From Deltaproteobacteria bacterium (lineage in GTDB: Bacteria; Desulfobacterota; RBG-13-43-22), in contig JACQYK010000172.1 of the NCBI GenBank assembly GCA_016208255.1, forward strand, positions 1 through 52,749: 52,749 nucleotides of DNA, written 5' to 3'. Within the stretch, counting starts at the first letter, position 1; the number at the start of each line of letters is the position of its first letter. Below, piece after piece: positions 26,882 to 34,638 of this stretch. Position numbers and translations under genes: made by a program. The notes beneath the pieces are model-generated. The model was not told the origin of the DNA, ran no database searches, and saw only the letters and a list, made by a program, of their open reading frames with translations.

Positions 26882-28075
26882 TTACTGCATCCTGGCCTTC
26901 AACTGCCTGATCATCTCCGGTACGATCTCAAAAAGATCGCCCACTATACCATAAGAAGCCACATCAAAAATAGGGGCATGGGGGTCGGTATTGATGGCCA
27001 CAATGGTGTCCGCGGATTGCATCCCGACCAGATGCTGAACCGCGCCGGAAACCCCGATGGCAATGTACAGCTTGGGGGCCACGGTCTTTCCGGTCTGTCC
27101 CACTTGATGGGCATAGGAGATCCAGCCGGCGTCCACAGCCCCCCGGGAGGCCCCGACTGCCGCATCCAGCAGCCCGGCCAGTTCCCGGATCAGGGCAAAA
27201 TTTTTCTCTTCCTGCAATCCCCGGCCTCCGGCAACAATCACGTCCGCCTCGGACAAACGAACTTTCTCGGTGATTTCTTCGACGATCTCCAGCAACCGGG
27301 TTTTGGGAGTCAATTCCGCCCAGTTTATTTCGACGGGTGTAATTTCTCCTGAACGGCCGGGTTGAGAGGCCCCTTTTTTCATAACCTTGTGCCTGACCGT
27401 GGCCATCTGAGGCCTCTTTTGGGGGCAGATAATGGTGGCCATAATGTTTCCGCCAAAGGCCGGACGGGTCTGCAGCAGAAGACGGGTTTCGGCATCGATG
27501 GCCAGGTCGGTGCAGTCGGCCGTCAATCCGGTCCCGATTTGAGTAGCCACTTTAGGAATAAAAGACCGGCCTATGGAGGTAGCACCGGCCAGAACGATTT
27601 CAGGCCGGTAGGTCCGGATGATCCGGGTCAGACATTCTCCGTAAAGATCATCGGTAAAGCCTTCCAGAGATGGATGATCGACCACATAGACCCGATCGGC
27701 CCCATATTCAATCAGACCGCCGGCGAAAGAAGTAACCCCTTTCCCCAGCAAGGCCGCCGCCAGAGATACTTTAAGGGTATCGGCCAATTCCCGCCCTTTA
27801 TGGAGCAACTCATAGGTCACTTCCGCTATCTTGCCCAGGCGCTGCTCGGCAAAAACCATCACGCCCGAAAAATTTTCCGGAATTTCGCCTTTTTCCAGAG
27901 CCGGAACGAAGATGGCCCCTACCGGACACTCCTCCGCGCAGGCCCCGCACAGGGTGCATTGATCATTGACTGCGGCCTGACCTTCCCTGACCTCCAGGGC
28001 GTTGAAAGGGCAAACCGAGACACAGGCTTCACAGCCGGTACACGTTTCTGCATCAATTTTGACTTGAAGGGTCAT
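26882..28075 (-). CDS. etfA: electron transfer flavoprotein alpha subunit with N-terminal ferredoxin domain
   Basis: EtfA binds FAD and, with EtfB, passes electrons from acyl-CoA dehydrogenases. This 397-residue form begins with two CxxCxxCxxxC [4Fe-4S] motifs (C12-C22 and C40-C50), a fusion seen mostly in anaerobes, followed by the ETF alpha N-domain (about 70-250) and the FAD domain (VIVAGGRGLQ, GASRGAVDAGW, VGQTGKTVAPKLYIAIGVSGAVQH). It lies downstream of etfB and the acyl-CoA dehydrogenase gene. The clusters suggest coupling to ferredoxin or a membrane Fe-S oxidoreductase. Confidence 0.95.
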   Translation of the reverse strand: MTLQVKIDAETCTGCEACVSVCPFNALEVREGQAAVNDQCTLCGACAEECPVGAIFVPALEKGEIPENFSGVMVFAEQRLGKIAEVTYELLHKGRELADTLKVSLAAALLGKGVTSFAGGLIEYGADRVYVVDHPSLEGFTDDLYGECLTRIIRTYRPEIVLAGATSIGRSFIPKVATQIGTGLTADCTDLAIDAETRLLLQTRPAFGGNIMATIICPQKRPQMATVRHKVMKKGASQPGRSGEITPVEINWAELTPKTRLLEIVEEITEKVRLSEADVIVAGGRGLQEEKNFALIRELAGLLDAAVGASRGAVDAGWISYAHQVGQTGKTVAPKLYIAIGVSGAVQHLVGMQSADTIVAINTDPHAPIFDVASYGIVGDLFEIVPEMIRQLKARMQ

Positions 28076-28114
28076 AATTCCAATGGCTTCTGTGCCTAGG
28101 CAATCTATATCATA

Positions 28115-28206
28115 CAGAATTCAGAATCCAGAATCCAGAATCCAGAATAAATAAATTTTAATGACCTCTGCCTACTGAATTCTGACTCCTGAATTCTGGA
28201 TTCTTA
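28115..28206. repeat. CAGAATC / GAATTCTG short-period inverted array
   Basis: CAGAATTCAGAATCCAGAAT-type units (28117-28147) are mirrored by CTGAATTCTGACTCCTGAAT-type units (28165-28205) across an AT-rich loop, giving a hairpin in the etfB-etfA spacer. Confidence 0.7.
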
Positions 28207-28212
28207 GTTCAT

Positions 28213-29001
28213 TCACGGTATCAGTTTCAAGACTCTCAGCTTACCCAGTATTTGAGTCACCTGTTCTCCTGCCGTCCCTTCAATCCATTCTCTTTCTTTC
28301 AGTCGGGGAGGAGGGAAAACCTTAATCACCTGAGTCGCCGACCCCTGCAACCCCACCCGATCGGGATCTGCTGCCAGCTCCTGAGTTCCATAGATCCCGA
28401 TCTTCTGGGATTTGGCCCGCATTTTTCCCTTCAGGGAGGGGACCCGGGGTTCGTTGATTTCCTTAACCACGGTCAGCAGGGCCGGCAAGACCAGTTCCAG
28501 GCGGTCATAACCGTCGTCCATCAGGCGTTGAACCAGAATCCGTTGGTCCTGGATCTCTTCAATCTTGCGCACCCAGGTTACATAGGGAATGTTCAACCTT
28601 TCCGCGATCCCCGGTCCCACCTGGGCCGTATCACCGTCCACGGCCTGCTTTCCACATAAAATTAAATCAAAGAGGCCGATCTTTTCAATGCCTTTGGCCA
28701 GAGTGTAAGAGGTCGCCCAGGTGTCAGCTCCGGCAAAAGCCCGATCGGAAAGCAAAACCGCTTCATCGGCCCCATAGGAGATAGCCTCCCGTAAAGAGGA
28801 TTCGGCTTGAGGGGGACCCATGGAGCAAACCGTCACTTTCCCTCCAAAACGGTCCTTCAGGCGCAGTCCTTCCTCAAGGGCGTACATGTCAAAGGGATTG
28901 ATGATGCTTTCCACCCCTTCTCGAATCAGGGTATGGGTCTTTTCGTCCAGACGAACCTGCCGGGTATCCGGGACCTGCTTGATACAGACGATGATATGCA
29001 T
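28213..29001 (-). CDS. etfB: electron transfer flavoprotein beta subunit
   Basis: EtfB pairs with EtfA; its AMP/FAD-binding fold completes the ETF. The 262 residues include IIVCIKQVPDT at the start, INPFDMYALEEGLRL and GKQAVDGDTAQVGPG, the family signature. It starts 89 bp after the acyl-CoA dehydrogenase gene and precedes etfA, an acd-etfB-etfA order typical of fatty-acid or butyryl-CoA oxidation modules. Confidence 0.97.
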   Translation of the reverse strand: MHIIVCIKQVPDTRQVRLDEKTHTLIREGVESIINPFDMYALEEGLRLKDRFGGKVTVCSMGPPQAESSLREAISYGADEAVLLSDRAFAGADTWATSYTLAKGIEKIGLFDLILCGKQAVDGDTAQVGPGIAERLNIPYVTWVRKIEEIQDQRILVQRLMDDGYDRLELVLPALLTVVKEINEPRVPSLKGKMRAKSQKIGIYGTQELAADPDRVGLQGSATQVIKVFPPPRLKEREWIEGTAGEQVTQILGKLRVLKLIP

Positions 29002-29090
29002 TCTTATAGAAGAGGGTTCAAGGCGTCAAGGGGTCCAGGATTCAAGTGGCATTAAGGTTCAATCAGCCTTTAACCTTAGACCTTATACCT

Positions 29091-30251
29091 TTAACCTTTC
29101 TTTCTCCCCCCTTCTTTATTGAGTTCCTGACCGATGATATTCCTTTGAACCTGATTGGTGCCTTCATAGATTTGAAGAATCTTGGCGTCCCGCATCATCT
29201 TCTCCACCGGATAGTCCCTCATATAGCCGGTTCCTCCAAAAACCTGAACGGCGTCGGTGGTCACTTTCATCGCCGCATCACTGGCAAAGACCTTGGCCAT
29301 GGCCGAGGCCTTGGAGACGTCTTTGGCCCCGCTGTCCACAAAGCGGGCGACGGAATAAACCAGGGCCCGGGCCGCTTCCGTCAAGGTAGCCATATCGGCC
29401 AGCATGTGCTGGACCGCCTGAAGGGTAATAATCGGTTTTCCGAACTGAATACGGGTCCGGGCAAAGGAAACGGCCTCATCCAAAGCCCCCTGGGCCAGGC
29501 CCACCGCCTGGGCCCCGACCCCGGGGCGTGATTGATCAAAGGTTTTCATGGCCACGATGAAACCCATGCCTTCCCTGGATATAATCCGGTCTTTGGGGAT
29601 ACGGCACTGATTGAAGATCAACTCCCCGGTGGTTGAGGCCCGGATGCCCATCTTACTTTCTTTTTTGCCGAATCCGAAACCCGGGTCCCCCTTTTCAACG
29701 ATAAAGGCGCTGGCCCCGCGGGGACCTTTACTCCGGTCGGTAATGACAATGACCGAGTAGATATCGGCTTCCCCGGCGTTGGTGATCCATTGCTTGGTCC
29801 CGTTCAGGATATATTCATTGCCTTTTAACTCGGCTGTGGTCATGATCCCGCCGGCGTCACTGCCGGCGGTTGGTTCGGTCAGGGCAAAGGCCGCCAGTTT
29901 CCGTCCGGAGGCGATTTCAGTCAGGTATTTCTTTTTTTGTTCTTCACTTCCATACAGCAGGATGGGATAAGCCCCTAAACCGCTGGCTGCGAAACTGGTG
30001 GAAACCCCCAGGCAGGCCCGGCTTAATTCCTCCACCGCCAGGCAGTTTTCAAAAGCCCCCCCTCCGAACCCCCCGTACTCCTGGGGGATACAAACCCCGA
30101 ACAGATCCGATTGAGCAATCACCTTCAACAGCTCCCGGGGAAATTCTTCTTTTTCGTCCAATTCGGCGCGGACCGGTTTAATCTTCTCCTCGGCGATCTT
30201 TTGGGCAATCTCTCTGATCATCTGCTGTTCTTCCGTTAGAAAATAGTCCAT
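29091..30251 (-). CDS. acyl-CoA dehydrogenase, short-chain/butyryl type
   Basis: This FAD enzyme oxidises acyl-CoA to enoyl-CoA and hands electrons to ETF. The 386 residues match short-chain acyl-CoA dehydrogenases: CxPEYGGFGG-like motif near residue 55, LTEPTAGSDA, ITNAGEAD, and the catalytic Glu363 in YEGTNQVQRN. Substrate chain length cannot be read from sequence alone. With etfBA it forms a catabolic or electron-bifurcating module, oddly placed among biosynthetic fab genes. Confidence 0.93.
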   Translation of the reverse strand: MDYFLTEEQQMIREIAQKIAEEKIKPVRAELDEKEEFPRELLKVIAQSDLFGVCIPQEYGGFGGGAFENCLAVEELSRACLGVSTSFAASGLGAYPILLYGSEEQKKKYLTEIASGRKLAAFALTEPTAGSDAGGIMTTAELKGNEYILNGTKQWITNAGEADIYSVIVITDRSKGPRGASAFIVEKGDPGFGFGKKESKMGIRASTTGELIFNQCRIPKDRIISREGMGFIVAMKTFDQSRPGVGAQAVGLAQGALDEAVSFARTRIQFGKPIITLQAVQHMLADMATLTEAARALVYSVARFVDSGAKDVSKASAMAKVFASDAAMKVTTDAVQVFGGTGYMRDYPVEKMMRDAKILQIYEGTNQVQRNIIGQELNKEGGRKKG

Positions 30252-30432
30252 CTCCCGCCTTTCCCTAAAAATTAAGTTATTCGACCCGGCCTTTCTCCAA
30301 AAGCCTGATCAACTTTATTTCACTTTTAAACCTGGCCTTTTAAATTTTGCTATTGGCACTTTTCATTTTTCATTTTGTACTTTGCACTTTGAACATTGAA
30401 CTTAGCATTTATTGTTTTCCAATGGTCCGGCT

Positions 30433-31497
30433 TTAGGGATTGACCTTCTTCTTCATAGAATCCCAAAATCGATGGGGTTTCAGTTTGCGATAATAGGCTT
30501 CGTGGGCTTTCAGTCCTTCCAGGACATGATCGCTGATCCGGTTTTTAACCGACTGGCCCGCCACCCGAATGGCGTTCATGATCGCCCTCGGATTGGAAGC
30601 CCCATGGCTGACCACCACCACCCCGTCGACCCCCAACAGCGGGACCCCTCCGTATTCGGCATAGTCCACCCTTTTCGAAAACCGTTGAAAAGCCGACCTC
30701 ATGAAAAGGAACCCTATCTTGGATCGCAGACTGGAGCTGAATTCTTCTTTTAACATCCCTTTCAGGGTTTGAGCCAGGCCTTCGCTTAACTTCAGACAGA
30801 TATTACCGACAAATCCGTCACAGACAATAACATCCACCCTCCCGCTGAAAATGTCCCTTCCCTCCACATTGCCGATAAAATTCAAGGGGGTCTTTTTCAG
30901 GATTTCCGCCGTCTGACGAACCAATTCGTTTCCTTTGGTTTCTTCTTCACCGATGCTCATGATCCCTACCCTGGGTTGGGGGCGTTTCATGAGGTACCGG
31001 GCTAACGGCTCAGCCATTATGGCAAACTGGACCAGTTGGGAGGCGGTGCAATCCACATTGGCCCCGACATCGATTAATAAGGTTGAAGAGTCATGAGAAG
31101 GGAGAATGGCCCCCAGGGCCGGTCTTTCCACTCCGTGCAGTTTTCCTAATACAATCACCCCCAAGGCCATCGTTGCCCCTGAATTACCGGCACTGACCGC
31201 ACCTTCCGCTTCTCCATTCTTGACCAGTTCCAGGGCCACTCTGATGGAGGCATCCTTTTTTCTCCGGATGACATCGATAGGGGATTCTCCCATCCCGGCC
31301 ACCTCAGTGCAGTGCCGAACAGTGATCAGGCTGGGATTATAAGACACCCCGGCCAGTTCCTTGGCAATGAGGTCCTGGTTTCCTACCAGAATCAAGGGGA
31401 TCCCCCATTTCCTGACAGCCAGAACCGCACCTTTCACCACCGCGGCAGGGGCATAGTCACCACCCATGGCATCAACAGCTATCTTAAAGGGCTTCAA
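30433..31497 (-). CDS. plsX: phosphate acyltransferase PlsX
   Basis: PlsX makes acyl-phosphate from acyl-ACP for the PlsY route of phospholipid synthesis. The 354 residues start KIAVDAMGGDYAP and contain VSAGNSGATMALG and LIDVGANVDC, all family motifs. It begins 33 nt after rpmF, the standard rpmF-plsX arrangement. Downstream one would expect fabH and fabD, but the acyl-CoA dehydrogenase gene follows after 181 bp. Confidence 0.97.
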   Translation of the reverse strand: MKPFKIAVDAMGGDYAPAAVVKGAVLAVRKWGIPLILVGNQDLIAKELAGVSYNPSLITVRHCTEVAGMGESPIDVIRRKKDASIRVALELVKNGEAEGAVSAGNSGATMALGVIVLGKLHGVERPALGAILPSHDSSTLLIDVGANVDCTASQLVQFAIMAEPLARYLMKRPQPRVGIMSIGEEETKGNELVRQTAEILKKTPLNFIGNVEGRDIFSGRVDVIVCDGFVGNICLKLSEGLAQTLKGMLKEEFSSSLRSKIGFLFMRSAFQRFSKRVDYAEYGGVPLLGVDGVVVVSHGASNPRAIMNAIRVAGQSVKNRISDHVLEGLKAHEAYYRKLKPHRFWDSMKKKVNP

Positions 31498-31530
31498 CGG
31501 ATCCTATCCATTAATATTGGTATGGAATTG

Positions 31531-31719
31531 CTATGATTTTTCTTCTTCAAGGACCGTGACCTGCCTCCCCCGATAGGTCCCGCAGGAAGGACAGGCAAAA
31601 TGGGGCAGCTTAGGTTCATGGCACTGAGGACAACGGGAAACCGAGGGGGCGGTTAGGGCATCATGAGCCCTTCGCTTCCCTGCCCGGGACCTGGAATGTC
31701 TTCTTTTTGGTAAAGGCAT
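31531..31719 (-). CDS. rpmF: 50S ribosomal protein L32
   Basis: L32 is a small zinc-ribbon protein of the large subunit. The 62 residues begin MPLPKRRHSRSRAGKRRAHDAL and carry the zinc ligands C30, C33, C43 and C46. The start at 31717-31719 is chosen by homology and by the TTGGAGGAAAAACC ribosome site just before it, rather than an ATG five codons upstream. It is separated from yceD by MITE copy C. Confidence 0.97.
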   Translation of the reverse strand: MPLPKRRHSRSRAGKRRAHDALTAPSVSRCPQCHEPKLPHFACPSCGTYRGRQVTVLEEEKS

Positions 31720-31800
31720 CGGTTTTTCCTCCAACTACAGGCAGAATCAAATCTGGTTAAAAGGTCTTTGATCTAAAAAAGATATCAATCCAAATATTCC

Positions 31801-31934
31801 TGATGGGCTCGTAAAAAGTCGTCATTCCCGCGGAGGCGGGAAACCAGACCCTACACAACCTATTAGAATCACTGGATTCCCGTTTTCACGGGAATGACAA
31901 AAAGGGCTTTCGGCTACTTTTTGCGAATTCATCA
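31801..31934. mobile_element. MITE-like element, copy C
   Basis: TGATGGGCTCGTAAAAAGTC at the left end is mirrored by CTACTTTTTGCGAATTCATCA at the right. Internal hairpins TCATTCCCGCGGAGGCGGGAA and ATTCCCGTTTTCACGGGAAT are of the dRS3-like type. The 134-bp element is non-coding and splits the normally adjacent yceD and rpmF genes. Confidence 0.7.
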
Positions 31935-31946
31935 TTTTTCAGGGTA

Positions 31947-32522
31947 TCAAACTTTTAAATTCTTTAAAACGGAAAACGGTCCGTTTTCTTCTTTGGCTTT
32001 GCATCGGCATGGATTCGTATTTTTGTTCTCACCGCAAACCGGACAGAGCCCGAGGCAAGCCTCCCGGCATAAAGGTTGAATGGGAATGGTCAGGATCACC
32101 TCTTCTAAAATATTTTCGGACAAATCCAAAACTCCATCCTGGATTTGACCGGTTTCCAGATCTTCGATTCGCAGGCCGGCTTCTTTTTCTTTGTCCGAGG
32201 GTTTAAGAGGGGTTGAAATCAAACGCCATTCCAACCCTACGGGTTCATCCAGGGTCTTCAGAAAGGTTTCCAGGCATCGGCTGCATTGAAGTCTGATTTT
32301 CCCCCTGATCCGCCCTCGAAAAAGGATACCCTGACCGGTTTTGGTCAATTCCCCCTGAACTTCCACCGGACCGGAAGGAACAAATCCGAGGGGCCTTTCC
32401 TGAACAATTTCCTTAAGCCAGGCCGGCTCTAACTGGAAATCAATGGAAAGTCCTTCGGCCGGGATGGTATCTACTTTAATTGGCTTCATTTCTTTTAGGT
32501 AAGGGTTCCTTACCATTAGCAA
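31947..32522 (-). CDS. DUF177 (YceD-like) protein
   Basis: This 191-residue protein of the YceD/DUF177 family is usually encoded just before rpmF and is linked to 23S rRNA accumulation in plants and bacteria. Conserved pieces are LQCSRCLETF in the middle and a C-terminal Cys-rich segment (LCREACLGLCPVCGENKNTNPCRC) that probably binds zinc (Cys pairs). The true start could be this ATG or an internal one giving MKPIKVDTIP. A good promoter lies directly upstream at 32535-32562, so this is the first gene of the long minus-strand run. Confidence 0.88.
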   Translation of the reverse strand: MLMVRNPYLKEMKPIKVDTIPAEGLSIDFQLEPAWLKEIVQERPLGFVPSGPVEVQGELTKTGQGILFRGRIRGKIRLQCSRCLETFLKTLDEPVGLEWRLISTPLKPSDKEKEAGLRIEDLETGQIQDGVLDLSENILEEVILTIPIQPLCREACLGLCPVCGENKNTNPCRCKAKEENGPFSVLKNLKV

Positions 32523-32534
32523 AATAAACTGTTA

Positions 32535-32562
32535 ACTATAGTAAAAGTTATAATTTTGTCAA
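32535..32562 (-). promoter_or_regulatory. sigma-70 promoter for the yceD-rpmF-plsX run
   Basis: On the minus strand TTGACA (plus 32557-32562) is followed after 16 nt by TATAGT (plus 32535-32540), 12 nt upstream of the first yceD start. It lies in the divergent region before gltX. Confidence 0.65.
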
Positions 32563-32578
32563 GAAAATTCGCCTTTCG

Positions 32579-32607
32579 GTAGTGTTCTGGTTTGATTAGG
32601 ACACTAC
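32579..32607. repeat. 9-bp hairpin in the yceD/gltX divergent region
   Basis: GTAGTGTTC and GGACACTAC form a stem with one G-T pair around an 11-nt loop, flanked by CGCCTTTCGGT and CGCCTTTCAGT direct repeats. It could be an operator or a repeat remnant; I cannot decide. Confidence 0.45.
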
Positions 32608-32637
32608 CCGCCTTTCAGTTGCCTTTGAGAAAGAATT

Positions 32638-34053
32638 ATGGTAGATATGGGCATGCTCAAAATACGAACCCGCTTTCCACCCAGCCCCACCGGTTTTCTG
32701 CATATCGGCGGGGCCAGAACCGCCTTATTTAATTGGCTTTTCTCCAGGCAGCAGGGCGGGGTCTTTGTCCTGCGGATAGAAGATACCGACCAGGTCCGCT
32801 CCACGGATGAAGCCACCCGGGCCATTCTCGAAGGTCTGGAATGGCTGGGCCTCGATTGGGATGAAGGTCCTTTTTTTCAATCCCAACGTACTGAAATCTA
32901 TCGTCAATTTATTTCAGACCTTTTGGACCAGGGAAAGGCCTACTATTGCCATTGTTCGCCGGAACTCCTGGAAACAAAAAGGGAAAAAGCCCGGGCCGAA
33001 GGCCGGAAACCCAAATATGACGGGACCTGCCGGGAAAAAAATTTAGGGCCTGGTCCCCAGGCCGTGGTCCGGCTGAAGAATCCGCTGACCGGGAGCACCG
33101 GATTTAATGATCTGATCCGGGGACCGATCCTCTTTTCCAATGAGGAAATGGATGATCTGGTCCTGGCCCGCAGCGACGGCTCTCCCACCTATCACCTGGC
33201 TGTTGTGGTGGATGATATAACGATGGAGATCACTCATATCATCCGGGGAGACGACCACCTCAACAATACACCGCGACAGATCCAGATTTATAAGGCCCTG
33301 GGCCGGCCGCTGCCCCTTTTTGGGCATGTGCCCATGATTTTGGGGCCGGACAAGACCCGGCTCAGTAAGCGTCATGGGGCCACCTCCGTCCTGGCCTATA
33401 AGGAAATGGGCTTTCTGCCCCAGGCCCTGGTCAATTACCTGGTTCGCCTGGGATGGGCTCACGGGGACGAGGAGATCTTCAGCCGCCGGGAAATGATTGA
33501 AAAATTTTCTCTGGCCCAGGTGGGGAAATCGGCCGGGGTCTTCAACCAGGAAAAACTGCTCTGGCTTAACAGCCATTATATCAAGGAGTCCGACGATAGG
33601 GAACTGGCCGGGTTACTGGCCCCCTTTCTCCAGGGAAAAGGATTCCGGGATCTGGATTTGGATTATGTCGCCAGGTGTGCCGCCACCTTGAAGATACGGT
33701 CCAAGACCCTGGTGGAAATGGCAGATGCCGCGGACTTCTATCTTAAGGAAGAGGTGGATTATCAGGCCGAAGCGGTCAAAAAATTCTTTTCTCCTCAAGC
33801 CGTTCCCTGGATGGAAGCGGTGGTCGAATCCCTGGATTATCTGGGGGATTGGAATGAACCGGCCCTGGAGATAGCCATCGGCCGGCTCATCGACCGGACC
33901 GGGGCGACCATGAAGCAGATCGCCCCGCCCCTGCGGCTGGCCCTGACCGGAAAAACGGCCAGCCCCGGCCTTTTTGAAGTGATGGCCGCCCTGGGCCAGG
34001 AACGGACGTTGAAGCGGCTGAACCGGGCCTTGATCTTTATAAAAGGGTTATAA
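32638..34053 (+). CDS. gltX: glutamyl-tRNA synthetase
   Basis: GltX charges tRNA-Glu, and in many bacteria also tRNA-Gln, with glutamate. The 471 residues show the class I HIGH-type motif (PSPTGFLHIGGARTALF, residues 16-32), the zinc-binding region CHCSPELL...YDGTC, and the KMSKS-like KTRLSKRHG. The C-terminal anticodon-binding domain is complete. The start may be at 32638 or at the ATG of MLKIRTRF five codons in. It stands alone on the plus strand, followed 185 bp later by tRNA-Gln and then tRNA-Glu, its probable substrates. Confidence 0.97.
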   Translation: MVDMGMLKIRTRFPPSPTGFLHIGGARTALFNWLFSRQQGGVFVLRIEDTDQVRSTDEATRAILEGLEWLGLDWDEGPFFQSQRTEIYRQFISDLLDQGKAYYCHCSPELLETKREKARAEGRKPKYDGTCREKNLGPGPQAVVRLKNPLTGSTGFNDLIRGPILFSNEEMDDLVLARSDGSPTYHLAVVVDDITMEITHIIRGDDHLNNTPRQIQIYKALGRPLPLFGHVPMILGPDKTRLSKRHGATSVLAYKEMGFLPQALVNYLVRLGWAHGDEEIFSRREMIEKFSLAQVGKSAGVFNQEKLLWLNSHYIKESDDRELAGLLAPFLQGKGFRDLDLDYVARCAATLKIRSKTLVEMADAADFYLKEEVDYQAEAVKKFFSPQAVPWMEAVVESLDYLGDWNEPALEIAIGRLIDRTGATMKQIAPPLRLALTGKTASPGLFEVMAALGQERTLKRLNRALIFIKGL

Positions 34054-34154
34054 GGGAACACAAAACTGCTTGATTTTTTCTGAGTCCTATTTTATTCTCA
34101 AAAATTATTAAAACATTGGCTTAGGATTCAGGCTCGAGCTTTACATTGCGTCCG

Positions 34155-34224
34155 GCGACGTCATTCCCGCGAAAGCGGGAATCCGGATTTTTAACGCCGA
34201 ACGCCTAACGCCTGACGCCTAACG
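34155..34224. repeat. dRS3-like hairpin plus GCCTAAC array
   Basis: GTCATTCCCGCGAAAGCGGGAATCC-type hairpin (about 34160-34183) is followed by CGCCGAACGCCTAACGCCTGACGCC units (34193-34224). It lies between gltX and tRNA-Gln. Confidence 0.65.
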
Positions 34225-34238
34225 GGATTTTAAAACAT

Positions 34239-34312
34239 TGGGGGATCGTCTAACGGCAAGACTGTAGACTCTGGATCTACCTATCGGGGTTCGAATCCCT
34301 GTCCCCCAGCCA
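34239..34312 (+). tRNA. tRNA-Gln (anticodon CTG)
   Basis: A 74-nt cloverleaf with encoded CCA: acceptor TGGGGGA paired with TCCCCCA, anticodon loop CTCTGGA in a GTAGA/TCTAC stem, T arm GGGGTTCGAATCCCT. Anticodon CUG reads CAG. A T-run follows directly and may terminate transcription, though tRNA-Glu follows 100 bp later. Confidence 0.93.
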
Positions 34313-34356
34313 TTTTTTTAGATCAGCCGGATTTGAGCAGAAAGGTTCAACTTTTT

Positions 34357-34400
34357 TTAGGCTTCTGACTCCGAACTCCCAACTCTAAACTCCGAACGCC
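34357..34400. repeat. TCCGAACTC-unit array
   Basis: Units such as GACTCCGAACTCCCAACTC and AAACTCCGAACGCC lie between the two tRNAs; they belong to the family found in and upstream of rnpB. Confidence 0.6.
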
Positions 34401-34411
34401 TTTTCCTTAAG

Positions 34412-34487
34412 GGTCCCATCGTCTAGTGGCCTAGGACACCGGCCTCTCACGCCGGTAACACGGGTTCGAACCCCGTTGGGACCACCA
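34412..34487 (+). tRNA. tRNA-Glu (anticodon CTC)
   Basis: A 76-nt cloverleaf with encoded CCA: acceptor GGTCCCA paired with TGGGACC, anticodon loop CTCTCAC in a CCGGC/GCCGG stem, T arm CGGGTTCGAACCCCG. Anticodon CUC reads GAG. It forms the left border of the defence island; 34488-34638 is AT-rich and holds nothing I recognise. Confidence 0.93.
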
Positions 34488-34638
34488 ATTAAATAAACAA
34501 GTTGCATATAATTTCAAACCCAAAACATTTTTACTTATAATTTTCCAACCCTATTTCCAACCTCTGGAACCCATTTTTAGGGCTTTCCGGCCTGTAGAAA
34601 AAAATTGTTTTTAATTGAACCGCAGTTAATCTATTTGT

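Noticed and set aside
27362..28099. Plus-strand reading frame of 245 codons opposite etfA
   Set aside because: Antisense to etfA with its conserved Cys motifs; composition is that of a shadow frame.
32563..32637. T-box leader before gltX
   Set aside because: The 75-bp leader is too short and lacks the T-box AGGGTGGnACCGCG-like sequence; only a 9-bp hairpin is seen.
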